In this document: piece after piece, positions 36,424-46,163 of the stretch
Position numbering within the stretch: the first letter of the stretch is position 1
Layout: each line of letters opens with the position of its first letter
DNA from: Acidithiobacillus ferrianus
Lineage (GTDB): Bacteria; Pseudomonadota; Gammaproteobacteria; Acidithiobacillales; Acidithiobacillaceae
Direction of reading: 5' to 3'
DNA length: 64,000 nucleotides
Assembly: GCF_010378095.1 (NCBI RefSeq)
Contig: NZ_WNJL01000011.1
Coordinates: forward strand, 62,001 to 126,000
Position numbers and translations under genes: made by a program
Notes under the pieces: generated by a model
Told to the model about the DNA's origin: nothing
The model's database searches: none
Seen by the model: only the letters and a program-made list of their open reading frames with translations

Positions 36424-37974
36424 GTGGAAACACCCCAGTCCCTGTCTAAAACTTGGCCGCTCTTTGCGGGAGTGGGCCTCGCCCTTGGTATGGGCTCCTT
36501 CGATGGCGCCTCGGTGCAGGGTATCTTCCCGTACCTCGCGGGTGGTCTCTCCACCAGCAGCGATCATGCCCTCTGGACCCTGACCTACTTCATCGTTCAC
36601 TGGTCGCTGGGTATCACCCTCATGCCCTGGACCACCGCCCGTTTCGGCATGCGCCGCGTCTTTCAAGCGGCTGTTGCCGTGGCCATGGTGGGGACCCTCA
36701 TCAGCATGGTGACCGTGAATCTCTGGATCATGCTGCTGTCCCGCGCGCTGGAAGGAATCGCCGCGGGGCTCCTCGTTCCCTTGGGTCAAAGCCTTTTTTT
36801 ACGCCATAGCCCCAGCCAGCACCACGGTCTGGTGACCATTTTCTGGAGCAACACCATGCTGGTGCCGTTCTTCTTCGGGCCGGCGATCGGCGGACTGCTG
36901 GCGACGGAACTCGGCTATCGCAGTATTTTCCTGTTTTCCCTGCCCCTTTGGGGCATCGCCCTGCTACTCGGCAATCTGGGCATCCCCAAGGAGCCGATTT
37001 CGCTCCAAACCCCGCCCTTCGATGCCTGGGGTTTCGGCCTGCTCTATGGCGGGCTGATGAGCCTGCAGATTGTGTTGGATCAGGGCGAGCAGTATGGCTG
37101 GTGGCGTTCCACCTTCATTCTCACAACGGCCTTGTTCGCCTTCGCATCCTTGCTGCTCTTTGCCTGGCGCGAAAGCGAGACCCGGCATCCCTTGCTGCAA
37201 CTGCACTTTCTGCGGCGGCGCAATTATTGGCTGGGTCTGCTGTTACTCTGCCTGGGCTGGGCCATGTTCATGGGTTGGGCCTCCATACTGCCTCTCTGGG
37301 CGGAAGAAACCCTCGGCTTCAACGGTTTCTGGGGAAGTGCGGTGCTTATCCCCATCGGCATCGGCGCCATTCCTTTGTCGACCCTGATGGATCGTCTGCG
37401 CGGACTGCTCGGCCTGCGCCGGCTAACAGCCCTCTGCTTCGCCATTTTTGCTTTCGCCTATGGCAGCGCTTACCTCAGCCCCATCAGCAGCCTGAGCGAT
37501 CTATTCTGGCCGGTGCTGTGCATCGGCGTGGGGGTGGGCATGCTCTTCGTACCGCTGACCATGATCATCCTCTCCGGACTCGGTGCCGAGGAAATTCCGT
37601 CGGCCGCCACCACCAGCAACTTCATCCGCGTCTTCAGCGCCAACATCGGGGTAAGCCTGCTCAGCGTCTACTGGACCCGCTACAGCGCCCTGGCCAGGGC
37701 CCGCCTGCGCGATCCTCTCAGTCGATTCGATCCGCAAATCACGCTCTCCGCCCAGCACCTGCACATCCTGATCAGCGCCCAGGCAGACACCCTGAGCATC
37801 GACAACCTGTTGCGCCTGTCCATGTGGGTCTGCTTGATAGCGGCCATGGTCGCCTACGGTTTTCTCATCCCGCCCAGCACCCTGCACAGGGCCGATGGTC
37901 CGCGTAATTATGTGGAGGAGGAGGAAGATGCGTTTTCCGTAACCACCAGGGAGGGCGCCAGCACCACCTCCTGA
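36424..37974 (+). CDS. MFS transporter, DHA2 (EmrB/QacA-like) family
   Basis: A 516-residue integral membrane protein with about 14 hydrophobic segments, matching the EmrB/QacA drug:H+ antiporter layout. The motif SRALEGIAAGLLVPLGQS resembles the conserved R-x-x-Q/E-G region. The start is GTG 36424. The acidic and serine-rich C-terminal tail (YVEEEEDAFSV) is read from DNA that also encodes the C-terminus of the convergent mscS. Probably controlled by the divergent LysR gene. Substrate unknown. Confidence 0.9.
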   Translation: METPQSLSKTWPLFAGVGLALGMGSFDGASVQGIFPYLAGGLSTSSDHALWTLTYFIVHWSLGITLMPWTTARFGMRRVFQAAVAVAMVGTLISMVTVNLWIMLLSRALEGIAAGLLVPLGQSLFLRHSPSQHHGLVTIFWSNTMLVPFFFGPAIGGLLATELGYRSIFLFSLPLWGIALLLGNLGIPKEPISLQTPPFDAWGFGLLYGGLMSLQIVLDQGEQYGWWRSTFILTTALFAFASLLLFAWRESETRHPLLQLHFLRRRNYWLGLLLLCLGWAMFMGWASILPLWAEETLGFNGFWGSAVLIPIGIGAIPLSTLMDRLRGLLGLRRLTALCFAIFAFAYGSAYLSPISSLSDLFWPVLCIGVGVGMLFVPLTMIILSGLGAEEIPSAATTSNFIRVFSANIGVSLLSVYWTRYSALARARLRDPLSRFDPQITLSAQHLHILISAQADTLSIDNLLRLSMWVCLIAAMVAYGFLIPPSTLHRADGPRNYVEEEEDAFSVTTREGASTTS

Positions 37975-38807
37975 CGTGGTCGTGGTATTTCGATACCCGC
38001 CCGCTCCAGCGCATCCGCCAGGGCCCAGTTATATTGGGCGCGGGTTCCGCCGGGACGCACCAATCCCGCGCGTTCCACCCAGACGATCATCTCGCAGTCG
38101 TAGCCCGCCTCTCCGAACGCGGTCAACCACAAGGTCGGCGGATAGCGTTCATCCCGTACCGTCAGGGGCAGGGAAAACGCGGTTTCTATGACCAGACTCC
38201 GCAATCGCTCCCGGTCGGTGCCGTAGGGTACGCGAAAGGGGAGATGAATCCGCATGATCGAGTCATCCAAACTCCAATTGATCACTTCACCATTCACAAA
38301 CTGGGAATTGGGTACCAGGATATCCATATGGTCGTTCGTCACGATCTGCGTGTAACGCACCCCCAGTTTTTTGACTTCGCCATGCAAACCGTTTTCCTTG
38401 ATCTGGATGTAGTCGCCCACCTGGATGCTCCGCTCAAACAACAGGATCAGTCCAGAGGCAAAATTGCTGAAAATATTCTGCAGCCCGAAACCCAGACCGA
38501 CACCCATCACACCGCCCAAAATGGCCAGACTGCTGAGGTTGACACCGACCGTCTGCAGGGCGATGAGAATACCTAGAGCAATCATCAGATAATAGGTGAG
38601 CCGCGAGATGGCGTAGGCCGTCGCATGATCCAGTCGCCGACTGAGCACCCGGCGGGTAAGCCGCCGCACCCGGGTGGCTCCCCACCACAGAAAGACCAGA
38701 ATGATCAGGAACTCGACCATACCGACGGGTTCGACCACAAGACCGCCGGGTAACGGCCACGGGGTATTGAACCAGCGCCAGAAACCTTCCAGATACTTGT
38801 GCATCAT
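37908..38807 (-). CDS. MscS-family mechanosensitive channel
   Basis: A 299-residue channel with three membrane segments. It has the pore helix (LAILGGVMGVGLGFGLQNIF), then SGLILLFERSIQVGDYI, and a cytoplasmic beta domain (VRYTQIVTNDHMDILVPNS). ATG 38807 has AAGG six bases upstream and is preferred to an in-frame ATG at 38891. The last 67 bases overlap the 3' end of the convergent MFS gene. Confidence 0.93.
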   Translation of the reverse strand: MMHKYLEGFWRWFNTPWPLPGGLVVEPVGMVEFLIILVFLWWGATRVRRLTRRVLSRRLDHATAYAISRLTYYLMIALGILIALQTVGVNLSSLAILGGVMGVGLGFGLQNIFSNFASGLILLFERSIQVGDYIQIKENGLHGEVKKLGVRYTQIVTNDHMDILVPNSQFVNGEVINWSLDDSIMRIHLPFRVPYGTDRERLRSLVIETAFSLPLTVRDERYPPTLWLTAFGEAGYDCEMIVWVERAGLVRPGGTRAQYNWALADALERAGIEIPRPRQEVVLAPSLVVTENASSSSST

Positions 38808-38958
38808 GCGCACCCTTTCTCCGTTCCGTACCACATCCCCCAACGCAGATCCACGCTGGACGCCACTTCCGGCACAGTATCCAAGATACAACAGCCCCTG
38901 CCGTAAAGCGCCAGTTTGCGTTACACTAAAGCAAAAATTTCGCGCATAAGGTAGCCCT

Positions 38959-40701
38959 GTGAAAGCATTTGTCAGCCAGGCCCTGCAAGGGGCGCTTCAA
39001 CAACTCCACGCCCAGGGCAGCATTCCAGGGATTCCCGCCACCCTGGAGCTGGATCGCCCCAAGCAGGGGGAGCACGGCCATCTCGCCAGCAACATCGCCC
39101 TGCTCCTCGCCAGGATCGCCGGGCGCAAGCCGCGCGATCTCGCCGCCGAGATCGTCGCGGCCCTGCCCGCGTCGGAATGGATCGCCCGCGCCGAGATTGC
39201 CGGCCCCGGCTTCATCAACTTCTTTTTGCAACCCGCCGCCTTTCATACCGTGATCCGCCAGGTGCGCGCCGAGCGGGAAGGTTTCGGCGCCAACCGGAGC
39301 GGTGCTGGCCAACGCCTGCAGCTGGAGTTCGTCTCCGCCAATCCCACCGGGCCCCTGCATGTCGGCCATGGGCGCGGTGCCGCCTACGGTGCCAGTCTCG
39401 CCAACATCCTCCGGTTCAACGGCTATGACATCTTCTGCGAATACTATGTCAACGACGCCGGGCGGCAAATGGACATTCTCGCCGCCAGTGTCTATCTGCG
39501 TTACCTCGAAGCCGCCCAAGCGCTACCCTGGCCTTTTCCCAGCAACACCTATCGCGGTGAATATGTGCGCGCGGTCGCCACCCGCTTGCGTGAACGCGTG
39601 GGTAATCGGCTACTGTACGCCGCGACCGGGTTACCAGACCTGCCCAAGATCGGTGACGGCGATCTCGCCATCGACACCCTCATCGCCCACCTGAAGCAGT
39701 CCCTCGGCGAAGACTATCGCGTCCTGCACAGCGCGGGCCTGGACGAGATCCTCGACGACATCCGCGATGACCTCATCGGCTTCGGCGTCCACTATGAACG
39801 CTGGTACTCCGAACACAGCCTGATGAATACGGGGGCCGTGGACGCCGCCGTGGCCGCTCTCGAAGCGGCTGGACACTGTTACATCCACGAGGGTGCCCTC
39901 TGGTTCCGTGCCACCGCTTTTGGCGACGACAAGGATCGCGTCCTCCGCCGAGATAACGGCGCCTATACCTATTTCGCCTCCGACGTCGCTTACCACGCCG
40001 AAAAATTTGCCCGCGGTTTTACCCGGATCATCGACATGTGGGGTGCGGACCATCACGGCTATGTGCCTCGAGTCAAGGCCGCCCTGCGCGCCCTCGGCCT
40101 CGATGATCAATGCCTGGAGGTGGTTCTCGTCCAGTTCGCCGTTCTCTATCGCGGCACGGAAAAGGTTTCCATGTCCACCCGCGCCGGCGAGTTTGTCACC
40201 CTGCGCGCACTGCGCGAGGAGGTCGGCAATGATGCCGCGCGTTTCTTTTATGTGTTACGCCGCGCCGACCAGCACCTGGACTTCGACCTCGAACTGGCTA
40301 AAAAGCACTCCGAGGAGAATCCGGTCTTTTATATCCAATATGCCCACGCCCGAGTATATTCCCTGCTGCGCCAGACCACAGAAAAGGGGCTCAGTCTCCC
40401 CCCCGCCGCGGGGAGCATCGACCTGGAACCCCTGCAGGACCCGCGCGAATGGGCGCTCGCCGACACCCTCTGGCGTTTCCCGGAAGTCGTCGCCACCGCG
40501 GCCCGTGACCGCGAACCCCACCAGATTGCCTTTTACCTCAGGGATCTGGCCGCCGCTTTCCACACCTACTACAACTCGACTCGCATCCTGGTGGATGACA
40601 CACCGCTCAGGCACGCCCGCCTCACCCTCTGCACGGCCGTCGCGCAAAGCATCGCCAATGGCCTGCGGCTGCTCGGTGTCAGCGCGCCGGAACAGATGTA
40701 A
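38959..40701 (+). CDS. argS: arginyl-tRNA synthetase
   Basis: Class I synthetase of 580 residues. It has the N-terminal Add-1 domain, the HIGH-type motif in [16 protein letters not shown], a KMSKS-like [10 protein letters not shown] and a C-terminal anticodon-binding domain ending in LGVSAPEQM. The start is GTG 38959 with AAGG upstream. It is divergent from mscS and followed six bases later by a SPOR protein. Confidence 0.97.
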   Translation: MKAFVSQALQGALQQLHAQGSIPGIPATLELDRPKQGEHGHLASNIALLLARIAGRKPRDLAAEIVAALPASEWIARAEIAGPGFINFFLQPAAFHTVIRQVRAEREGFGANRSGAGQRLQLEFVSANPTGPLHVGHGRGAAYGASLANILRFNGYDIFCEYYVNDAGRQMDILAASVYLRYLEAAQALPWPFPSNTYRGEYVRAVATRLRERVGNRLLYAATGLPDLPKIGDGDLAIDTLIAHLKQSLGEDYRVLHSAGLDEILDDIRDDLIGFGVHYERWYSEHSLMNTGAVDAAVAALEAAGHCYIHEGALWFRATAFGDDKDRVLRRDNGAYTYFASDVAYHAEKFARGFTRIIDMWGADHHGYVPRVKAALRALGLDDQCLEVVLVQFAVLYRGTEKVSMSTRAGEFVTLRALREEVGNDAARFFYVLRRADQHLDFDLELAKKHSEENPVFYIQYAHARVYSLLRQTTEKGLSLPPAAGSIDLEPLQDPREWALADTLWRFPEVVATAARDREPHQIAFYLRDLAAAFHTYYNSTRILVDDTPLRHARLTLCTAVAQSIANGLRLLGVSAPEQM

Positions 40702-40707
40702 GGGCGC

Positions 40708-41544
40708 ATGCGCGACTATAAAAATCAGACCAGCCGCCCGCAGTTGCAGGCGCCCCGCGCGCCCATCGCGCCACGACGACCCGTGGAGCCGGAAGACGAC
40801 CATGAGGAAACATCCTCACTCTCCGCCCCGGCGCGACGCTGGCCTTGGGTATTGCTACTCCTCGTGATCGTTTCGAGTGCGGGAATCTGGTGGTGGATAG
40901 CGCGGCTCCCCCTCTCCTCCGAGAAACTGGGTCTGATCGCCGACCGGATCGGACTATCGGCCATGACGGTCTCTGGTGGCGCCGCACCAATGACGTTGCG
41001 GAAACAGAGCGCCGGGGCCGTGACCCGTCCGGGGGCGCAAGCCCCGATGCGCAACCCGCTGGCCATGACCCCCTCCAGCAACGCGGCGGCCGCTCCCGCG
41101 ACGTCCACCGCCGCCGCCCGCAGTGGTGTCGATTTCAGTTTCTATCGCATTCTGCCCAACATGCATGTGGACATCCCTGCGGATATTCTCGGCAGCGGTC
41201 CCGGCATCCCCAGCGCCGCAACCGCGCGCAGCGACAGTGGCGGTAATCATCCCACGCATCAGCCGGTCACCATTCAGGTGGGGGCTTTCACCAATCGCGC
41301 CGCGGCCATCGTCCTGCGCGATCGCCTCGCGCTACTGGGGGTCGGCACCCAGATGGAAAAGGTGGAAACCCGCGATCACCATACCTTTTATCGCCTTCGC
41401 ACCCACACCTTCGACTCCCTGGCGGCGGCACAGCCCACTCTCGCTAAAATCCGCGGCATGGGCATCACCCCGCTGCTGTTGGGCGGCGGGATCATCGGAT
41501 CCGATCTTTTCGATGCGCCGCTGTCACAGCCCCCAGCGCCGTAA
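40708..41544 (+). CDS. SPOR-domain membrane protein, FtsN-like position
   Basis: A 278-residue bitopic protein. It has a basic/proline-rich cytoplasmic N-terminus, one membrane segment (WPWVLLLLVIVSSAGIWWWI, residues 45-64), a low-complexity linker and a C-terminal SPOR domain (TIQVGAFTNRAAAIVLRDRL) that binds denuded peptidoglycan at the septum. The argS-SPOR neighbourhood is common for FtsN-like proteins in proteobacteria. Function as FtsN is inferred only. Confidence 0.88.
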   Translation: MRDYKNQTSRPQLQAPRAPIAPRRPVEPEDDHEETSSLSAPARRWPWVLLLLVIVSSAGIWWWIARLPLSSEKLGLIADRIGLSAMTVSGGAAPMTLRKQSAGAVTRPGAQAPMRNPLAMTPSSNAAAAPATSTAAARSGVDFSFYRILPNMHVDIPADILGSGPGIPSAATARSDSGGNHPTHQPVTIQVGAFTNRAAAIVLRDRLALLGVGTQMEKVETRDHHTFYRLRTHTFDSLAAAQPTLAKIRGMGITPLLLGGGIIGSDLFDAPLSQPPAP

Positions 41545-41564
41545 TGGCCGTAGCGCAACGGTGC

Positions 41565-42389
41565 TTAATCCAAGCGGCGGGGGTCATGCTCCGCCCCCCG
41601 TTCAACAAGGGCCTCGGCGAGGCGGAAAAAAGCGGCCTGGTCCAGCGTCTCGGCGCGGCAGCCCGGGTCGATCCGCAAATCATGCAAGGCGTCCACGCTT
41701 AAAATCCCCCGCAGATTATTAGCGAGTGTCTTACGGCGCTGGGCAAAACTGGTGGCCACGATTCGCGCGAAAGGCGCCCGCAAGGGCGCTTGCAGCCGCA
41801 CCGGGCGGTGCGGCTGCAAGCGCATGAAGGCCGAGTCCACCTTGGGCACCGGGAAAAAATTACCGGGCGCCACCGTGAATAAGGACTCCACGGCGCAGTA
41901 CGCCTGCACCATCACCGAAAGCCGTCCGTAGGACCTGCTTCCCGGCGCCGCCACTATGCGGTCCACCACCTCCTTTTGCAGCATGAAGTGCATGTCCTGC
42001 ACGCGCGTCGCCTGCTCCAGGATATGGAATATCAGGGGTGTCGCCACATTGTAAGGCAAGTTGCCAACCACCCGCAGGGCATCCCCGGCACCAGCGAGCG
42101 CGGCAAAATCCACTGTCAGGGCATCGGCCTGGATGACCCGCAATTGCTCCGGCGTCGCCAAGCCGCGCAAACCAGCGATCATGTCCCGATCCAACTCCAC
42201 CACCGTCAATTGCGGCAACACACGCAACAAGGCCCTGGTGAGCGCACCCGGACCCGGCCCGATCTCCACCAGCACATCCCCGGACACGGGACGGATGGCG
42301 GCAACGATGCGCTCCACGATCCGCGGTTGCACCAGAAAGTTTTGCCCGAACCGCTTTTTCGCGCGTGGCAGACACCCCTCTTGCACCAT
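41565..42389 (-). CDS. ksgA: 16S rRNA (adenine1518/1519-N6) dimethyltransferase
   Basis: Dimethylates two adjacent adenines near the 3' end of 16S rRNA. The 274-residue product has RAKKRFGQNFL, the SAM motif EIGPGPGALT, the catalytic NLPYNVATP and a C-terminal helical domain with FAQRRKTLANNL. The last few codons and the convergent SPOR gene are 20 bases apart. Its usual partner pdxA is nearby but separated by an HNH gene on the other strand. Confidence 0.96.
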   Translation of the reverse strand: MVQEGCLPRAKKRFGQNFLVQPRIVERIVAAIRPVSGDVLVEIGPGPGALTRALLRVLPQLTVVELDRDMIAGLRGLATPEQLRVIQADALTVDFAALAGAGDALRVVGNLPYNVATPLIFHILEQATRVQDMHFMLQKEVVDRIVAAPGSRSYGRLSVMVQAYCAVESLFTVAPGNFFPVPKVDSAFMRLQPHRPVRLQAPLRAPFARIVATSFAQRRKTLANNLRGILSVDALHDLRIDPGCRAETLDQAAFFRLAEALVERGAEHDPRRLD

Positions 42390-42451
42390 CAGCGGTCCTT
42401 TATGCTATATTCGGTCGACGCCTCCAGCAGGCGATGAGAAACGGAAAGTCT

Positions 42452-43006
42452 ATGCACCTCGTGCTGCGCCTTGACGTCGGTGGTCGCCCCATGGCCTGGG
42501 AAACCTGGGAAGAAGCCGCCGCCCATTATGTCCGAGGCAATGTTGCCTGGACGCTGGGGGATCCTTTTTTTACGGCCCACGGCGGTACCTGCCGGCGCAG
42601 CGGCACCCTCTCGCAACTCGACATCCACCCGGTCATCGCGGTGCGGGGTCGCCACCAGGGCAAAATTCGTCCCCCGGCACTGTCCAATCAAACACTGTTT
42701 CATCGTGACCGCCATCTCTGCATGTACTGCGGCAAACACTTCCCCGTGCGCGAGCTGACCCGCGACCACATCATCCCCATCTCCCGCAAAGGCCGGGATA
42801 TCTGGACCAATGTGGTGACAGCGTGCCGCAGCTGCAACAGCCGCAAGGACAACCGCACCCCCGACGAGGCGCACATGCCTCTGCTCGCCGTGCCCTTCAC
42901 CCCGACCTGGGCCGAGTATCTGCTGCTCAGCAATCGCCGCATCCTCGCCGATCAGATGGAGTTCCTGATCGCCCAGGTCCCCGAGGGACGCCACCGCATC
43001 TTCTGA
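42452..43006 (+). CDS. HNH endonuclease family protein
   Basis: A 184-residue protein with a C-terminal HNH domain. It has two CXXC pairs (CMYCGKHF and CRSCNSRKDN) flanking the HNH core RDHIIPISRKGRDIWTNVV. Such proteins occur widely as free-standing genes whose cellular role is not defined. ATG 42452 has GGAAAG upstream; ATGs at 42434 and 42365 are alternatives. It is divergent from ksgA and converges on pdxA with three bases between the stops. Confidence 0.88.
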   Translation: MHLVLRLDVGGRPMAWETWEEAAAHYVRGNVAWTLGDPFFTAHGGTCRRSGTLSQLDIHPVIAVRGRHQGKIRPPALSNQTLFHRDRHLCMYCGKHFPVRELTRDHIIPISRKGRDIWTNVVTACRSCNSRKDNRTPDEAHMPLLAVPFTPTWAEYLLLSNRRILADQMEFLIAQVPEGRHRIF

Positions 43007-43009
43007 ACC

Positions 43010-44011
43010 TCAGCCGCCGGCGGCGCGCCGGTTGCGAACGATCTCCGCGGCGACATCCAGCGCCCGGAGCAGGCTCCCCCCTTCCGCCCGACCAGTGCCC
43101 GCCACATCCAGCGCCGTGCCGTGATCGACACTGGTTCGGACAATGGGCAAACCCAAGGTGACATTCACGGCTTCGCCAAAGGCATGATACTTGAGCACCG
43201 GTAGACCCTGGTCGTGGTACATGGCCAACACCGCGTCCGCATCCTCCAGCAGTCGCGGCGTAAACAGGGTATCCGCCGGCCACGGACCGCTGATCCCCAA
43301 TCCCTCCGCCCGCAAGGCGGCGATCACCGGCGCGATGATCTCCCGCTCCTCCCGCCCCAAATACCCGTCTTCCCCGGCATGGGGATTCAGGCCAGCGACC
43401 AGAATACGGGGCGCGAGAAGGGCGAAATCTTCACGCAAGACCCGATGGAGGGTGCGCAACGTGCCTTCCAGTCCCTCCAGGGTGATGGCCGCGGCCACCT
43501 GCGACAGGGGCACATGGGTGGTCGCCAAGGCCACGCGCAAACCGCGGCCGACCAGCAGCATGACCACCTCCGGACAGCCACACGCTTCCGCCAGGTATTC
43601 CGTATGGCCGGTGAAGGGGATTCCCGCATCATTGATGATGCTCTTGTGCACCGGGGCCGTCACCAGCGCATCCGCGACGCCCGCGCGCAGCAGGTGCATC
43701 GCCTTATCCAGGGTGGCCAGTACCGCCGGTGCATTGGCCGCGTCCAGGTGGCCGGGGCGGCAAGGCCGCGCCAGCGGCACATCCAACACGTGCAAGACAC
43801 CGTCCAGCGGAGCCGGCCAGGGATCCCCCTCCTGCCAGAGTTCCAGTCGCAACGCCAAACCCAGCGTCAGGGCACGGCTACGCAAACAGCGCAGATCACC
43901 GATGAGCAGGACTCCCGAAGGCAGGGCATGGCGGGCCAGTTGCAGGCAGACGTCCGGCCCGATGCCCGCGGGTTCCCCCACCGTCACCAGCAGACGCGGC
44001 TCCGGGATCAT
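43010..44011 (-). CDS. pdxA: 4-hydroxythreonine-4-phosphate dehydrogenase PdxA
   Basis: NAD-dependent enzyme of pyridoxal 5'-phosphate synthesis. The 333-residue product has VTVGEPAGIGPDV, the metal-binding TGHTEYLAE, NPHAGEDG, YHDQGLPVLKYHAFGEAVN and a terminal SVDHGTALDVAGTG. Its ATG overlaps the S4-protein stop by four bases. Confidence 0.96.
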   Translation of the reverse strand: MIPEPRLLVTVGEPAGIGPDVCLQLARHALPSGVLLIGDLRCLRSRALTLGLALRLELWQEGDPWPAPLDGVLHVLDVPLARPCRPGHLDAANAPAVLATLDKAMHLLRAGVADALVTAPVHKSIINDAGIPFTGHTEYLAEACGCPEVVMLLVGRGLRVALATTHVPLSQVAAAITLEGLEGTLRTLHRVLREDFALLAPRILVAGLNPHAGEDGYLGREEREIIAPVIAALRAEGLGISGPWPADTLFTPRLLEDADAVLAMYHDQGLPVLKYHAFGEAVNVTLGLPIVRTSVDHGTALDVAGTGRAEGGSLLRALDVAAEIVRNRRAAGG

Positions 44012-44271
44012 TCTCCAGACTCCTTGAACAACACTTCCACCACCCCCTCCGGTCCTTCGATCCGTTGCGGAATACGGAGTACCCGCACCCGCATCAGCCG
44101 GTCCCGGATATCGACCGTCAGCGCGTCACCCACCTGCACCATCGTGCCCGCCTTGGCCACCCGGCCATTGATCTGCACGCACCCGGCGTCGCAGATTTCC
44201 TTGGCCAAACTGCGCCGCTTGATCAGACGCGCGGTTTTGAGGAAGAGATCCAGACGCAGGGCGTTCACCAC
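44008..44271 (-). CDS. S4-domain RNA-binding protein (HslR/RqcP-like)
   Basis: A small S4 RNA-binding protein of about 87 residues (RLDLFLKTARLIKRRSLAKE, then GCVQINGRVAKAG and VGDALTVDI). These proteins bind structured RNA, and the HslR and RqcP families act on stalled 50S subunits. The start codon is uncertain: GTG 44271 has AGGGG eight bases upstream, while TTG 44277 and GTG 44268 are alternatives. It lies between the ABC ATPase and pdxA with overlaps. Confidence 0.87.
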   Translation of the reverse strand: MVNALRLDLFLKTARLIKRRSLAKEICDAGCVQINGRVAKAGTMVQVGDALTVDIRDRLMRVRVLRIPQRIEGPEGVVEVLFKESGE

Positions 44272-44273
44272 GC

Positions 44274-45194
44274 TCAACGCCCCTGTCCGAGGATGTCCGT
44301 AAAGGCGTCTTCGAGACGCGGCTCCTGCAGGTGCAAATCAAGAATTTGCGCGGGCAGGGACTGCAATTGTGCCAGCACCGCCCCCAGGGGATGACGCCGC
44401 GCATCGATCCGCAATACCCTGGTGTTTTCTCCGGCACCGATCATCGATTCCACCAGGTCCGGCGGCAGGGCACCAGGGTCATGATCGAAAGTCACCGTCA
44501 ACACCCGCCAGTTCGAGGCACGCAGCAATGCGTCTTTACGGTCCAGCGCAATGATCCGGCCCTGCTGCAGAATAGCGATCCGCGCACAGAGTTCCTCCGC
44601 CTCCTCCAGGTAATGCGTGGTGAGAATGACGGTGTTGCCTTCCGCGTTATAACGCCGCATGAAGCGCCACAGGCCTTGGCGCAACTCCACATCCACCCCG
44701 GCCGTCGGCTCATCCAGCACCACCACCGGGGGTTTGTGCACCAGGGCCTGCGCAATGAGCACCCTCCGTTTCATACCGCCCGAGAGCGCGCGCAAATTGG
44801 TGCTGGCCTTGTCCGTCAGATCCAGTTCCGTCATCAACTCATCCAGCCAGTCGTCGTTGTGACGCAAACCGAAATAGCCGGACTGCATACGGAGGAATTC
44901 CCGTACGGTAAAGAAGGGATCATACGCCAATTCCTGGGGCACGACACCGAGCAGTTGACGACTCTGGTAAAAATCCCGCTCCACGTCGAAGCCAAAAATT
45001 TCCGCCACACCGCTGGTGCGCCGCACAATGCCGGCCAGAATGTTGATGAGAGAGGACTTCCCAGCCCCATTGGGTCCGAGCAGGCCAAAAAACTCACCCG
45101 CATGCACATCCAGATTTACGCCAGCCAAGGCCAGATGCCCACTGCCATAAGCCTTGCGCAACCCGGCGACGTGAATAGCCAGGGGATCATTCAT
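44274..45194 (-). CDS. ABC transporter ATP-binding protein, YadG-like
   Basis: A 306-residue ABC-2 type ATPase. It has Walker A GPNGAGKSS near residue 40, the Q loop VVPQELAYDPF, signature LSGGMKRRV, Walker B VVVLDEPTAGVD and the H-loop TTHYLEEAEELC. YadG-type ATPases normally pair with a YadH permease encoded directly downstream, but here the next gene encodes an S4 protein. It overlaps the STAS gene by eight bases, extending the mla operon. Confidence 0.9.
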   Translation of the reverse strand: MNDPLAIHVAGLRKAYGSGHLALAGVNLDVHAGEFFGLLGPNGAGKSSLINILAGIVRRTSGVAEIFGFDVERDFYQSRQLLGVVPQELAYDPFFTVREFLRMQSGYFGLRHNDDWLDELMTELDLTDKASTNLRALSGGMKRRVLIAQALVHKPPVVVLDEPTAGVDVELRQGLWRFMRRYNAEGNTVILTTHYLEEAEELCARIAILQQGRIIALDRKDALLRASNWRVLTVTFDHDPGALPPDLVESMIGAGENTRVLRIDARRHPLGAVLAQLQSLPAQILDLHLQEPRLEDAFTDILGQGR

Positions 45195-45504
45195 GATGCA
45201 GAGGCAGAATATCCTGCAACCGATAGAGATTGGCCAGCTCTAGCAGTGCGGGTGAGACGTCATGAATGCGCAATGTGGCCCCGCGCTGCCTGGCCTGCTG
45301 GACCCACACCATCAGCACGGCGAGCATCGCGCTGTCCGCCGCCTCCAGCTCCGCCATCGAGATATCGGCGCAATCCTGCGCCGCTTTCGCGCGTGCGAAG
45401 GATCGCAAGGCGGAATCGATCTGCGCCACCCGCCAGTCCCCCCGCAAAAAGAGCCAAGGGGCACCGCCGATCATCCGTCGCTCCCAGAAAGCCGCTGTGC
45501 TCAA
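45187..45504 (-). CDS. mlaB: STAS-domain protein, MlaB-like
   Basis: A 105-residue STAS protein, the MlaB-like regulatory subunit of the MlaFEDB phospholipid transporter. The region ADISMAELEAADSAMLAVLM is the STAS helix, though the usual aspartate-serine motif before the helix reads ELEAADSAM. It sits directly after mlaC, with four bases of overlap, in the usual mlaFEDCB order. Confidence 0.85.
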   Translation of the reverse strand: MSTAAFWERRMIGGAPWLFLRGDWRVAQIDSALRSFARAKAAQDCADISMAELEAADSAMLAVLMVWVQQARQRGATLRIHDVSPALLELANLYRLQDILPLHHE

Positions 45505-46151
45505 GCCGCCGCCGCCGTCTTGCCTGGCGGCGCAGCGTGCTCGCCATCCTTGGCCCGCATATCCTGCAGCAGGGCCGGGATACCGCGACTCGCGGCGATC
45601 TGGCCGAAACTCTGCCGATAATTCAGCACCATGCTCACGCCGTCAATATACGTGTTATAGATCCGCCAGGAATTGTTGGTATACAGCAGGGCATAAATGA
45701 CGGGAATCTCCGGATTACCGCCATTCTGGCGAATCACCATATTCACCTGGGCCACCGGCGGATTCTGGGAAATCCGCTGACTGCCGGTGATCTTCACCGT
45801 CTGTCCGTGATAGTGGTTGAGCGAATTGCTGTAGGTGCGTACCAGCAGGTCTTTGAACAGCACCACGAACTCCTTTTGCTGCGCAGGGTCCATCTGCCGC
45901 CAGTACTGCGCCATCACGTATTGCGACATGGTGGTGAAATCCATGTGTGGCAATACAATGTCAGCCACCTTCTTTTTGATGGCCGGGGTGATGGGCTTGC
46001 CCTCGTTGGCGCGTAACACTTTGAGCACATGGTTGGTCAACTGCTCCACGACGGCCACCGCCCCCTGAGTGTCCGCCGCTTCCTCCGCCATCGCCGGCAA
46101 CGTCCACGCCGACAGCACAAATGCCAGCGAAATCCAACAAATTTGACGCAT
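45501..46151 (-). CDS. mlaC: periplasmic phospholipid-binding protein MlaC
   Basis: A 216-residue exported protein with a signal peptide (MRQICWISLAFVLSAWTLPA then MA, cleaved near 22). The mature part has the MlaC fold (VLPHMDFTTMSQYVMAQYWR, then YSNSLNHYHGQ and YNTYIDGVSMVLNYRQSF). It shuttles phospholipids between the outer-membrane MlaA and the inner-membrane MlaFEDB complex. An alanine-rich tail ends the protein. Confidence 0.93.
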   Translation of the reverse strand: MRQICWISLAFVLSAWTLPAMAEEAADTQGAVAVVEQLTNHVLKVLRANEGKPITPAIKKKVADIVLPHMDFTTMSQYVMAQYWRQMDPAQQKEFVVLFKDLLVRTYSNSLNHYHGQTVKITGSQRISQNPPVAQVNMVIRQNGGNPEIPVIYALLYTNNSWRIYNTYIDGVSMVLNYRQSFGQIAASRGIPALLQDMRAKDGEHAAPPGKTAAAA

Positions 46152-46163
46152 ACAGAACCCTCC

